Shown: positions 9,123-17,371 of the stretch, one piece after another
Layout of the letters: every line of letters starts with the position of its first letter
How positions within the stretch are numbered: position 1 is the stretch's first letter
NCBI GenBank assembly: GCA_019912965.1
Contig: JAIOHM010000232.1
Location: 1 to 64,000 of the forward strand
Direction of reading: 5' to 3'
Source of the DNA: Anaerolineae bacterium
Lineage (GTDB): Bacteria > Chloroflexota > Anaerolineae > Aggregatilineales > Phototrophicaceae
Length of the DNA: 64,000 bases
Translations under genes and position numbers: made by a program
Notes under the pieces: model-generated
The model's database searches: none
Told to the model about the DNA's origin: nothing
The model's input: the letters and a program-made list of their open reading frames with translations, nothing else

Positions 9123-10325
9123 TTATAATTGTCTGGCTGCGGTTTTCAGTGCCTCGCGCAGTGCGTCAATTTCCAGCGCAATTCCGCCGCCCTGAGCAAA
9201 GTTAGGCTGCCCACCGCCGCGCCCGCCAAGCGCTGTCAGCGTCGATTTGAGCAGCGCGCCCATATCATTGGGTAGATTTTCGCTGCGGGCGAAAAATAAC
9301 ATGGCTTTTTCGCCCGCTGTCCCGATCAACGCGATCACGCCGGGGTGAGCGACCAGCCGCGCGGCCAGCAGTTTGAGTTCGCCAGCGTCGCGCCCTTCGA
9401 AAGCGGCGGTGATGACCTTGATCCCCTCCGCGCCAGATGGTGCATTGGTCAGCATTTCGGCGGCTTCATAATCAATAAGCTGATTGGCAGCCGTTTTCAG
9501 GGCGGCAGTCTGGGTGCGGTAATCCTTGCGCAAACGGGCGAGCATGACCGGGGCTTCGGTCACACGGCAGTCCAGATCGGCGGCGATGCGCTGGACGACC
9601 CGATTTTTCTCGCGCAAGTCTGCCAGTGCTCGTTTGCCGCAGCGGAATTCGACACGGATTTTGCCGCCACGTTTTTCCAGCTTCAGCACTTTAATGATGC
9701 CGATTTCACCCGTGCGGGAGACATGTGTGCCACCACAGGCCGTTATATCGAAGCCCTCAATGTCGATCACCCGCAGACCATCCGTCAGCAGGTGTTTGGG
9801 CAGACGACGGATGCGTACCCCTTCCTGATCGTCCATCTCGCGCAGGCGGGCCGTAACCGGGCGGTTTTCCCAGATGATCTGGTTGGCAAGTTCTTCGGCA
9901 GCATCGATCCGGGCATCGCTTAAACTGCTGGTTTCCAGATCAATCGTCACCGTATCCGGGCTGAGGTGAAAGCCAACGGTTTTGGCATCCGCCGTCTGTA
10001 CAAAAGCCTGTGTCAAAATATGCTGTCCGGTGTGGTGCTGCATGTGATCGAAGCGGCGCGCCCAATCCACCCCGCCGGAGACTTCCTCGTCTGTCAATTC
10101 GGCGTCCAGAATATGCAAAATAGCAGCATCAGTTTCGCGTACCGTCACATCCACAACCGGGACGCCATTTAAGGTGCCCATGTCATACGGCTGACCGCCA
10201 GAGGTGGGATAAAAATAAGTTTGATCGAGGATAACAACAGGGCGGTTATCCACTTGCAGCTGTTCAGTCACCCGTGCGGTGAAGGCGGTGGTGTACGAGT
10301 CGGTATAGTACAGGCGCTCGGTCAT
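9123..10325 (-). CDS. Alanyl-tRNA editing protein, AlaX-L type
   Basis: A 400-residue free-standing homologue of the AlaRS editing and C-terminal regions, expected to hydrolyse Ser-tRNA(Ala) or Gly-tRNA(Ala). The N-terminal beta-barrel has YFYPTSGGQPYD, the zinc-binding HHTGQH (near residue 96) and the second zinc motif CGGTH (near 195). The C-terminal half ends with a DHHA1-like domain (GGRGGGQPNFAQGGG near 370-385). There is no aminoacylation domain. The length fits the long AlaX class. The ATG at 10325 is preceded by GGAG. It is 41 bases from the receiver-domain gene, so they may be cotranscribed. Confidence 0.88.
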   Translation of the reverse strand: MTERLYYTDSYTTAFTARVTEQLQVDNRPVVILDQTYFYPTSGGQPYDMGTLNGVPVVDVTVRETDAAILHILDAELTDEEVSGGVDWARRFDHMQHHTGQHILTQAFVQTADAKTVGFHLSPDTVTIDLETSSLSDARIDAAEELANQIIWENRPVTARLREMDDQEGVRIRRLPKHLLTDGLRVIDIEGFDITACGGTHVSRTGEIGIIKVLKLEKRGGKIRVEFRCGKRALADLREKNRVVQRIAADLDCRVTEAPVMLARLRKDYRTQTAALKTAANQLIDYEAAEMLTNAPSGAEGIKVITAAFEGRDAGELKLLAARLVAHPGVIALIGTAGEKAMLFFARSENLPNDMGALLKSTLTALGGRGGGQPNFAQGGGIALEIDALREALKTAARQL

Positions 10326-10366
10326 GTGGTTTTCTCCAGATTGACAGGGGCGGGATGGCTCACGGC

Positions 10367-10723
10367 TTAAAGCATGGAACGAATGGCGGTAATCAGGGGG
10401 TCTACGGAATCAATTTTGCTGACGAAGGTATCTGCCCCGGCGTCCAACGCGGCCTGTTTAAATTCCGGGCGTCCACCGAGGACGATAATCCGCAGGTCGG
10501 GTTGATGCTGGCGCACTTCGGACAGGCGATCTTCCGGGGGCAAAGCGGGCAGACTCCAATCCAGCAGCAGCAGATCGGCATTGGCGGTTTCCAATGCGCG
10601 ATACAGGCTGAAGGCATCAGTGACTTCGGCTACGACTTCAGCGTTGAGTTCCCGCACCAGTTGCAGCAGAACGCGCAAGGCATAGCGTACGTCAGATTGA
10701 GAGTCGGCAAGCAGGACACGCAT
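10367..10723 (-). CDS. Single-domain response regulator (receiver only)
   Basis: 118 residues, nearly all of it one CheY-like receiver domain. MRVLLADSQSD supplies the acidic pocket, LLLDWSLPALPPEDR holds the phospho-acceptor Asp (about residue 56), and DTFVSKIDSVDPLI carries the conserved Lys (about 103). There is no output domain, so it would act by protein contact or as a phosphate sink. No kinase is adjacent; the nearest is 12667..13503, which has its own NarL-type partner. It could also be a degenerate member, because one residue of the usual acidic pair is Ser. Confidence 0.8.
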   Translation of the reverse strand: MRVLLADSQSDVRYALRVLLQLVRELNAEVVAEVTDAFSLYRALETANADLLLLDWSLPALPPEDRLSEVRQHQPDLRIIVLGGRPEFKQAALDAGADTFVSKIDSVDPLITAIRSML

Positions 10724-10867
10724 CAGTAGTTAAAAGTTAAAAATTGGAAGTGCAAAGTATAAACCCCCGCTTTTAAAATGGCGCAACTTGAGCGGCAGCC
10801 GTCAGTGTAAGTCGATTATCAGGTCTGAGTATCCGCAGGATGACGGAATCTTACATTAGTCAGATGG

Positions 10868-11500
10868 CTAATTTATGCTATGCTGCACTGCCAGCGCAAC
10901 GGCTTCGGTACGGCTGCTGACATCCAGCTTCGCCAGAATATTGCTGACGTGGGCTTTGACAGTCGAACGGCTGACAACAAGCTGCTGGGCAATTTCCACA
11001 TTGTTCAATCCTTTGACCATGCAGGCCAGCACCTCACGTTCGCGGTCAGTCAGATCGTGGCCGGGTTTGGGTGGCTGGGATTTCGCCTGAATAATGGCTT
11101 GCAGGGCTTCCTGTGCCAATGTGGGCTGTCCGGCGTGGGCGGCGCGGATGGCCTTTACCAGATCGTCGGCTGTGATGTTCTTGTACAGAAAACTGATTGC
11201 CCCAGCTTCCATCGCCTGCTGAATCAATTCCTGTTCCTTGAAGGATGTCAGCGCGATCACCTGTGCCAGCGGGCAGATTTCCCGCACCGCCTGAATGGCT
11301 GTCGGGCCGTTCATGACGGGCATCACCATATCCATCAGCACCACATCCGGGCAGCATTCGCGGGCAACGCGGATAGCCTCTGCGCCATCACCCGCTTCAC
11401 CAACCAGTTCCATATCGGCATGGATGTAGAGGAAAGCGGCTAACCCGCTGCGTACCATCTCATGGTCATCAACGATCAAGACACGAATCGGGGCAGACAT
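10868..11500 (-). CDS. NarL/FixJ-type response regulator
   Basis: 210 residues: a receiver domain (IRVLIVDDHEMVRSGLAAFL, phospho-Asp in VVLMDMVMPVMNG, Lys in FLYKNIT) followed by a LuxR-type helix-turn-helix (LTDREREVLACMVKGLNNVE and STVKAHVSNILAKLDVSSR). It is expected to bind DNA when phosphorylated. The histidine kinase at 12667..13503 on the same strand is of the matching NarX type and is the likely partner, although a dioxygenase gene lies between them. The length and domain order are standard. Confidence 0.92.
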   Translation of the reverse strand: MSAPIRVLIVDDHEMVRSGLAAFLYIHADMELVGEAGDGAEAIRVARECCPDVVLMDMVMPVMNGPTAIQAVREICPLAQVIALTSFKEQELIQQAMEAGAISFLYKNITADDLVKAIRAAHAGQPTLAQEALQAIIQAKSQPPKPGHDLTDREREVLACMVKGLNNVEIAQQLVVSRSTVKAHVSNILAKLDVSSRTEAVALAVQHSIN

Positions 11501-11584
11501 GGCCTCAATCCCTTCAGGCTGGCAATCCAGCGCGTATTCCGTGTGGGGCGAACCTCATATTCTAAATCTTGAAATTCACAATTG

Positions 11585-11625
11585 ATTTTACCCCTGTCCC
11601 CCATAAATAAGGGAAGGGGTAAAAT
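11585..11625 (-). terminator. Hairpin after the dioxygenase gene
   Basis: ATTTTACCCCT and AGGGGTAAAAT form a perfect 11-bp stem, with an inner TCCC/GGGA pairing. On the minus strand the U-rich arm end gives a terminator-like shape downstream of the dioxygenase stop (11673) and upstream of the response regulator start (11500). It may insulate the two genes. It also belongs to the family of ACCCCT...AGGGGT elements in the window. Confidence 0.55.
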
Positions 11626-11672
11626 GTCACTATTTTGTCCGCTTGGAAAATGTTTACAAGGAACGCTGGTGA

Positions 11673-12524
11673 TTAGCTGCCGGGTGTGGGCGTTGAAGTG
11701 GGGCGACCGGGGCGTCCACCAGACGGGGGTGCGCCGCCCCCACCAGACGACGACACCTGACTGGTATCCAGTGCGATATCGAAGGTTGCTGTGTAACCTT
11801 TTTCAGTTTCGGTTTCGTACTCGGTGAGTTCGAGCGTCATCACGCCATTTGTTCCCTGATAGATATTATCGTCGGCGTTCAGGGTGTCACGGTAGCCTTT
11901 GGCGGCGTACGGTGCTTCGGCATGAACCTTGTCCGTCAGTTCTTCGTCGAAGAAAAATTGGGATGTGAATTCATAGCCTGTATCGGAGTCGGGATCAGTA
12001 CGGATTTTGAAGTGGATATGAACCGCGCGGCTGGAATACCAACCCGGATAGATGGTCGTGAATTCGGCGTGTCCATCCGCATCGGCGATCTGGTAACCGC
12101 GCAGCCACATTTGATCGGAGGTATCAAAGCCGGGGTCGGAAACGCCTGAATAAGCGCCATCTGCGTCACAATGCCAGATGTCAACCTGTGCACCTGCCAG
12201 CGGGACGCAGCTTCCAGTGGTGGCATCCGATACCCGGAACAGGATGTGCAGGAGCGTTCCTTCTTTTATGCTCTCGTCAGACGGCTCGATGCGAATGTCT
12301 GAACGGTTAAGCTGGTCATCAACAAAGTATGGGCCTTCCGTCAGTTCGGGACGCACCACACACGCGGGAAGTGGTGTAGGGGTAGGGGTAGCGACCTGAT
12401 TAAATCCGAATTTGGCGAAACCCGTTCCCGCAATGGCGGCGGCGCTGGCTTTGCCCAACAGCGCAAGCACTTCCCGGCGGCTTAGGACGCGGCCTACTGG
12501 TTGGTCATCGTCGTGCAGTTCCAT
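11673..12524 (-). CDS. Tat-exported intradiol ring-cleavage dioxygenase-like protein
   Basis: 283 residues. A twin-arginine leader (SRREVLALLGKASAAAIAG, residues 15-33) is followed by a short Thr/Pro stretch and the dioxygenase domain. Fe(III) ligand candidates of the protocatechuate/catechol dioxygenase family are visible: Tyr in LTEGPYFVDD, Tyr in YPGWYSSR and the His pair in AVHIHFKI. The C-terminus is a Gly/Pro/Thr tail. Exported members of this family are common, and their substrates are mostly unknown. A strong GGAGGAGAGAG ribosome-binding site precedes the ATG. It lies between a response regulator and its likely kinase, which suggests they may regulate it. Confidence 0.88.
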   Translation of the reverse strand: MELHDDDQPVGRVLSRREVLALLGKASAAAIAGTGFAKFGFNQVATPTPTPLPACVVRPELTEGPYFVDDQLNRSDIRIEPSDESIKEGTLLHILFRVSDATTGSCVPLAGAQVDIWHCDADGAYSGVSDPGFDTSDQMWLRGYQIADADGHAEFTTIYPGWYSSRAVHIHFKIRTDPDSDTGYEFTSQFFFDEELTDKVHAEAPYAAKGYRDTLNADDNIYQGTNGVMTLELTEYETETEKGYTATFDIALDTSQVSSSGGGGAPPSGGRPGRPTSTPTPGS

Positions 12525-12666
12525 CTTCTCTCTCCTCCAATTGATTACAGGACTTTTACAGTCTGATTTGGTGTAAACGCTTTACCCAACGGGTTTACCT
12601 TAAGAAAAAATTGTGGAGAAAGTGCGAAGAAAAGGTTAATGCAAAATAAGCGGTTGACCGACCGCG

Positions 12667-13503
12667 TCAGCAGTCGCCGCACGGCCAGCGGACGGCAATG
12701 GTTGTGCCCTGTTCTGGAATACTTTCGATATTCAATGCAGCCTGAATCGAGGTAGCGCGTTCGTTCATAATGCGAATGCCGAAATGATCGGCAGGTACGC
12801 TGTTGAGGTTAAAACCCCGTCCATCATCCTGAATATGCAGGGCAACGCTATCTGGTTGGTAGGTCAGCCTTACCGTCAGATGTTCAGCGCGGGCGTGTTT
12901 AACAACATTGCTCAAAGCTTCCTGTGCGATTCGATACAGGTTGGTCTGCACATCCGGCAGCAGCACGGTTTCCCCTTCGACCGAGAGATTGACGATCAAA
13001 CGGGTGCGTCCGGTTGCTGCTTCGATCAACTGGCGTATCAGATCACAAAAAGGGGTTTCCACCAGCGCAGTCGGGCGCAGTTCAGTCAGCAAGGAACGGG
13101 TTTCCGCCAGCGCCCCGCGCGTAAGCCGCCGTAAATCCTCTAGTTTTTTCTCGCCCTCGGCTGGATTTTCGGCAAACAGGCGCGGCAGAATCTCGGCAAT
13201 CAATCCGGCGGAAAACAATGTTTGGGTTACGGCGTCATGCAAATCCCGTGCCAGTCGTTCACGTTCGGCGCTGGCAGCAGCCTGTTGAGCTTCATCGCGC
13301 AGGCGGGCATTTTCCCGTGCCATTGCCGCCTGATCTGCGAAAGCCAGCGCCAGTTCATTGTACCGTTCCCGGATGTCGTTCAGCTCGGCGGTCAGATGGA
13401 TAATTTGCTGATGAGCGCGGCGTTCCCGCCAGATAAAGACACCTGTTAATACACTCAGAAATGTAGTGATCCAGTGGATTCGTTGGTAGAAGCGTACAAA
13501 CAT
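12667..13503 (-). CDS. NarX-type histidine kinase (HisKA_3)
   Basis: 278 residues. A short hydrophobic stretch (WITTFLSVLTGVFIW, about 11-25) may anchor it. A coiled coil (30-85) leads to the HisKA_3 box ERLARDLHDAVTQTLFSAG with the phospho-acceptor His near residue 97. The HATPase_c domain follows, with EALSNVVKHARA (N box), DDGRGF (G1) and FGIRIMNERA (G2). There is no separate sensor domain, so the input is membrane, coiled coil or a partner protein. It should phosphorylate the NarL-type regulator at 10868..11500. The ATG is at 13503, and the divergent lacI promoter lies upstream. Confidence 0.9.
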   Translation of the reverse strand: MFVRFYQRIHWITTFLSVLTGVFIWRERRAHQQIIHLTAELNDIRERYNELALAFADQAAMARENARLRDEAQQAAASAERERLARDLHDAVTQTLFSAGLIAEILPRLFAENPAEGEKKLEDLRRLTRGALAETRSLLTELRPTALVETPFCDLIRQLIEAATGRTRLIVNLSVEGETVLLPDVQTNLYRIAQEALSNVVKHARAEHLTVRLTYQPDSVALHIQDDGRGFNLNSVPADHFGIRIMNERATSIQAALNIESIPEQGTTIAVRWPCGDC

Positions 13504-13576
13504 TACCCGTTATCTTTCATTGAATGATGATAATCGTAACGAAAAGAAAGACATTCCACCAATTTGCACAAATTCC

Positions 13577-13606
13577 TTGACAAAGGTCAAACAGGTGATG
13601 TACTCT
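13577..13606 (+). promoter_or_regulatory. Probable promoter of the lacI-type gene
   Basis: A perfect TTGACA box at 13577..13582 is followed after 18 bases by a weak -10 candidate TACTCT at 13601..13606. The operator palindrome begins 10 bases downstream, in the place expected for a repressor that blocks its own transcription. The -10 match is poor, so the exact start is uncertain. Confidence 0.45.
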
Positions 13607-13615
13607 CTGGTTAAG

Positions 13616-13635
13616 TTCTGGGAGCGCTCCCAGAA
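13616..13635. promoter_or_regulatory. LacI-family operator (perfect 20-bp palindrome)
   Basis: TTCTGGGAGCGCTCCCAGAA is its own reverse complement over all 20 bases and has the central GCGC typical of LacI-family operators. It lies 38 bases before the start of the LacI-type gene, so autoregulation is likely. A related site (16 of 20 identical) lies at 18667..18686 before the first glycoside hydrolase. Confidence 0.8.
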
Positions 13636-13673
13636 ATTGTTGCAGAGCGCTTCATCAGAACCAGGTGAGGGTT

Positions 13674-14735
13674 ATGAATCTTGAAGACATAGCCAAAAAG
13701 GCAGGGGTTTCACGGTCAACCGTGAGCCGTGTCATCAATAAAGAACCCTATGTCAGCGAGAAGACTCGCCAGCGGGTGTTGGCGGTCATTGAGCAAGAAG
13801 GGTTCAGCCCTAACCCTGCGGCCCGCGCTCTGGTCACGCAGCGCACCTTTATTATTGGTGTGGTCATTCCTGGAAATATCGACGTTTTCTTTACGGACAA
13901 TTCATATTATCCCATGCTCCTTCAGGGGATTGCGGTCGCGGCCCATGAGCGCGATTTTGCCCTCCTGCTCTGGTTGGGGCAGTCGCACGACGACCGCGAC
14001 CATTTTACCCGTAAGGTGCTGGGCAACCGTCAGATGGACGGTTTGGTGATTGCATCCCTGCAATCCGACCATCCCCTGATTGTTAGTTTGCCGGATTTTA
14101 AAGTCCCATTGGTTACGGTTGACCGACCGGAAATGTTTTACGAACAGATCAGCTATGTAACGGTTGATAATGTTCGGGCGGCAATTGAGGCCGTCAGCCA
14201 CCTCATCAGTCTGGGACGACGGCGCATCGCACATATTACAGGACATTTGACCATTACCGATGGCCAGGATCGGCTGCTCGGCTATCGTCGGGCGCTGGAA
14301 CAAGCTGGCATCCCTTTTGATCCCCTGCTGGTTCATGAAGGGAATTTCAGTTACGAGCAAGGATACGAGGGCATGAAGCGCCTGTTGGCCAGCCAGCCCG
14401 ATGCCTTGTTCGCTGCCGGGGATACGATTGCGATGGGTGCATTACAGGCCTTGCGTGAAGCCGGGCTGCGTGTGCCGGAAGATGTGGCAATCGTTGGGTT
14501 CGACGATCTGGACGAAGCATTCGAGTCGAAACCACCCCTCACCACAGTTCGCCAACCTGTTCAGCAGAAAGGCGCGCAGGCTGCGCATCTGCTGATTGAT
14601 TTGATCGAAGGCAAGCGCGTGGGGCCGCATCATGTGTTACTCCCGACTGAATTAATCGTTCGGCAGTCAACCATTTCGGCACATCCACCGTTCCAAACCC
14701 AATATAAAGGAGGTGAGGTACAACAGCAGGTATAA
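13674..14735 (+). CDS. LacI-family transcriptional regulator
   Basis: 353 residues from the ATG at 13674. This start is chosen because AGGTGA lies five bases upstream and the helix-turn-helix (LEDIAKKAGVSRSTVSRVIN) must be at the N-terminus; a GTG at 13665 is in frame but less likely. The hinge helix (NPAARALVTQRT) and the type-I periplasmic-binding-protein fold follow, ending with the usual VAIVGFDDL and PPLTTVRQP motifs. It probably represses the downstream transport and hydrolase genes and itself through the palindrome at 13616..13635, released by a sugar derived from the glycan. The effector is not readable. Confidence 0.93.
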   Translation: MNLEDIAKKAGVSRSTVSRVINKEPYVSEKTRQRVLAVIEQEGFSPNPAARALVTQRTFIIGVVIPGNIDVFFTDNSYYPMLLQGIAVAAHERDFALLLWLGQSHDDRDHFTRKVLGNRQMDGLVIASLQSDHPLIVSLPDFKVPLVTVDRPEMFYEQISYVTVDNVRAAIEAVSHLISLGRRRIAHITGHLTITDGQDRLLGYRRALEQAGIPFDPLLVHEGNFSYEQGYEGMKRLLASQPDALFAAGDTIAMGALQALREAGLRVPEDVAIVGFDDLDEAFESKPPLTTVRQPVQQKGAQAAHLLIDLIEGKRVGPHHVLLPTELIVRQSTISAHPPFQTQYKGGEVQQQV

Positions 14736-14802
14736 AGAATACTCTGTTCCAATTAATCTCGTTCCGATAGTGTGTTAGCAATATAGAGGAAAAGAGAAAG
14801 CT

Positions 14803-16197
14803 ATGTCTAGAAAGTCATTTTACGCAATCGCTTTGATTGCAATTCTGGCGCTCGTATTGGGAGTACTCCCGGTCGCCGCCCAGGATAAAATTGTTGTTAC
14901 TTGGTTTGTCGGTCTCGGTACCGGCAGCCAGGCTGAACAGATCGAAGTCCAGAATCAAGTTGTGGCCGACTTCAACGCCAGCCAGAGCGAAATTGAACTG
15001 GTCATCAACATTGCCGCCAGCAACGAAACCGCGCGCGATACCCTCAGCACCCTGATTGCTGCCGGTACCCCGCCCGACATTGTTGGCCCGGTGGGCGTCG
15101 GTGGTTCGAATGCCTATGTTGAACAATGGGCAGACCTCACACCACTGGTGGAATCCTCTGGTTTCGATCTGAGTGTGTTTGATCCGGCGCTGGTTGACCT
15201 GTACCGGACAGCCGATGGTCAACTGCTCGGTATCCCGTTTGCCACCTTCCCGTCAATCCTGTACTTCAATCGTGGTCTGTTCGATGAAGCAGGTCTGAAC
15301 TATCCTCCGCAGCAATTCGACGCACCTTACGTCATGCCCGATGGCACGGAAGTCGAGTGGACTTACGACACCGTTCGCGAAATCGCCAAGATTCTGACGG
15401 TTGATGCCAATGGTGCCGACGCCACCAGCCCCGATTTCGATGCCAGCAATATCGTGCAGTTCGGTCTGAATTTCCAGTGGGCACGTACCCGCTTGATCTG
15501 GACAGATCTGCAACCAGAAGTGTTCTATGATTTCGAAACTGGTGTTGCGACAATTCCCGAATCATGGCGTACTGCGACCCAGTGGTGGAGTGATCTGGTC
15601 TGGGAAGACCACAGCATCCCCACCACCGCCTATGATGGCAGCGAACTGCTCGCCACTGGTAATGCCTTCTCGTCGGGCAACCTCGGTATGGCCGTCACTC
15701 CACTGTGGTACACCTGCTGCTTAGACAACAGCGTTGGTAACTTCGAGTGGGACCTGGCCGTTGTACCGAAATCGCTGGATGGTGAATACCATGTCGCAAC
15801 CGATGCGGACACCTTCCGTCTGCTCAAGGGCAGCGCCAATCCAGAAGCCGCCTTCACCGTCCTCAGCTACCTGCTGACCGAAGCTGTTCCGAGCCTCTCG
15901 GCTGTTTACGGCGCGTTCCCGGCTCACCCCGATTACCAGCAGGCAGACATCGACAAGAAGACCGAACGCTATCCGTGGGACATCAACTGGCAGGTAGCCG
16001 TTGACAGCCTGGCCTACAACAATGCCGGCCCAGTACACCACGAAGCGGACTTCCCGAACTGGCAGAAGGGTCACGACCGTATCGATGCATTCCAGAACTT
16101 GCTGTTGGGCGAAACCGGCGCAGAGATTGATCTCGCCGCTGAACTCGACAAGCTGGAAGCCGACGTGAATTCGATCATTGACGAAGTCACTGGCTAA
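14803..16197 (+). CDS. ABC transporter solute-binding protein (family 1, sugar)
   Basis: 464 residues. The signal peptide ends near residue 27 (VLPVAAQD), and there is no lipobox Cys. The mature protein has the family-1 fold: TWFVGLGTGSQAEQIE, then AAGTPPDIVG and the later GNLGMAVTPLW and TFRLLKGSANPEAA. Many Trp and Tyr residues suit oligosaccharide binding. The gene heads the transport operon, with a GAGGAAAAGAG ribosome-binding site. A hairpin after it (16260..16282) separates it from the permeases. The ligand is inferred from the GH16/GH1 neighbours to be a beta-glucan oligosaccharide. Confidence 0.92.
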   Translation: MSRKSFYAIALIAILALVLGVLPVAAQDKIVVTWFVGLGTGSQAEQIEVQNQVVADFNASQSEIELVINIAASNETARDTLSTLIAAGTPPDIVGPVGVGGSNAYVEQWADLTPLVESSGFDLSVFDPALVDLYRTADGQLLGIPFATFPSILYFNRGLFDEAGLNYPPQQFDAPYVMPDGTEVEWTYDTVREIAKILTVDANGADATSPDFDASNIVQFGLNFQWARTRLIWTDLQPEVFYDFETGVATIPESWRTATQWWSDLVWEDHSIPTTAYDGSELLATGNAFSSGNLGMAVTPLWYTCCLDNSVGNFEWDLAVVPKSLDGEYHVATDADTFRLLKGSANPEAAFTVLSYLLTEAVPSLSAVYGAFPAHPDYQQADIDKKTERYPWDINWQVAVDSLAYNNAGPVHHEADFPNWQKGHDRIDAFQNLLLGETGAEIDLAAELDKLEADVNSIIDEVTG

Positions 16198-16259
16198 TTG
16201 TGACTGATGGGTTTGCCCCTGCTCACGAAAGCGAACAGGGGTAAGCCAATGTAGTGATT

Positions 16260-16282
16260 GGGGAGGGGCGTCGCTCCTCCCC
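16260..16282 (+). terminator. Intercistronic hairpin between binding protein and permease
   Basis: GGGGAGGGGC and GCTCCTCCCC pair over 10 bp, including one G-U, around a three-base loop, with no T-run. A second smaller stem (GCCCCTG...CAGGGGT) lies just before it. Such hairpins after a binding-protein gene typically protect its mRNA or thin out readthrough, giving more binding protein than permease. Confidence 0.5.
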
Positions 16283-16399
16283 AACGAAAATTACAGTTTG
16301 TACTTATTGACCAAGAAATTAATTGTAAGCGCGTTTTGAAAATTATAATTTTCTCTATTGACGTGTATAGCTTGTTCGAATAGATGAGGAGTAGGTGTT

Positions 16400-17368
16400 A
16401 TGACAGCCGCTGATCAATCTCGTGCTGTTCCTGTAGTAGAGGGGCGACCTGCTGAAGTCCCCCAAAAGCGTAGTTTGGCTCAACAACAGCGCCTGTGGGG
16501 GTGGATTTTTCTCTCGCCATGGATATTTGGGTTTACGGTGTTCACGGCGGCCCCCATTGTCTTCTCCTTCATCTTAACCTTTACCGACTTTAATCTCGGA
16601 CGTCCTGATGAAGCCCAATTCGTTGGCCTCAGGAACTGGAGTTTATTGTTTAGTGACCCGCTGGCGATCACCGCGCTGACTGTCACCATTCGCTTTGCGC
16701 TGATTGCCGTTCCAGTTGGCATTCTCCTGCCGTTGGGATTGGCGGCACTGCTGAATTCCAAACAATTATTTGGCAAGCGTGTTTGGCGGCTCCTGTTTTA
16801 TATGCCCTATATGGTTCCGGCAGTCTCCGGCATCTTCATCTGGCAAAGTTTCCTGAATGGTCAGACCGGTTGGCTGAATCGCTTGCTCCGGTTAGTCGGT
16901 ATTGTTGACCCGCCCAACTGGTTGCAAGACGCGAATTGGATCACAACAGCCTTTGTGCTGATGGGCGTGTGGGGCATCGGTAATGCGATGCTGACCATGC
17001 TGGCGACGATGCAGGGTGTACCAACTGAATTGTACGAAGCCGCTGATGTGGACGGCGCAAACGGTTGGACGAAATTCCGCAAGATCACCCTGCCGATGAT
17101 CTCACCCGTGATTTTCTACAATCTGGTGCTGAGTGTCATTGGCTTGATGCAATATTTCGTCGTTCCCTACATTGTGACACGTGGCACAGGGCAGCCCGGT
17201 CAATCGGCCTATTTCTTCAATATGCACTTGTATAAGACGGCCTTCACCTTCTTCGACATGGGTTACGGCGCAACCCAGGCGTGGCTGATCTTTATCATCG
17301 CTCTTGTGCTGACTATCGTTCTATTTGTAACATCCAAACGCTGGGTGTATTACGCAAGCGGAGAATAA
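16400..17368 (+). CDS. ABC sugar transporter permease (MalF-like)
   Basis: 322 residues with six predicted membrane segments. The cytosolic EAA loop that docks the ATPase reads TELYEAADVDGANGWTKFRK. The N-terminal 30 residues are polar. It belongs to the binding-protein-dependent permease family of the carbohydrate uptake 1 type. GAGGAG precedes the ATG. The stop is three bases before the next permease, so the two are translationally linked. No ATPase gene is in the operon, so a shared MsmX/UgpC-like ATPase encoded elsewhere is assumed. Confidence 0.93.
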   Translation: MTAADQSRAVPVVEGRPAEVPQKRSLAQQQRLWGWIFLSPWIFGFTVFTAAPIVFSFILTFTDFNLGRPDEAQFVGLRNWSLLFSDPLAITALTVTIRFALIAVPVGILLPLGLAALLNSKQLFGKRVWRLLFYMPYMVPAVSGIFIWQSFLNGQTGWLNRLLRLVGIVDPPNWLQDANWITTAFVLMGVWGIGNAMLTMLATMQGVPTELYEAADVDGANGWTKFRKITLPMISPVIFYNLVLSVIGLMQYFVVPYIVTRGTGQPGQSAYFFNMHLYKTAFTFFDMGYGATQAWLIFIIALVLTIVLFVTSKRWVYYASGE

Positions 17369-17371
17369 CCA

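Noticed and set aside
16324-16353. TTGTAAGCGCG... and the palindrome GAAAATTATAATTTTC before the MalF-like permease, as a LacI operator
   Set aside because: It matches the lacI palindrome in only about 10 of 20 positions. The AT palindrome may simply be promoter DNA.
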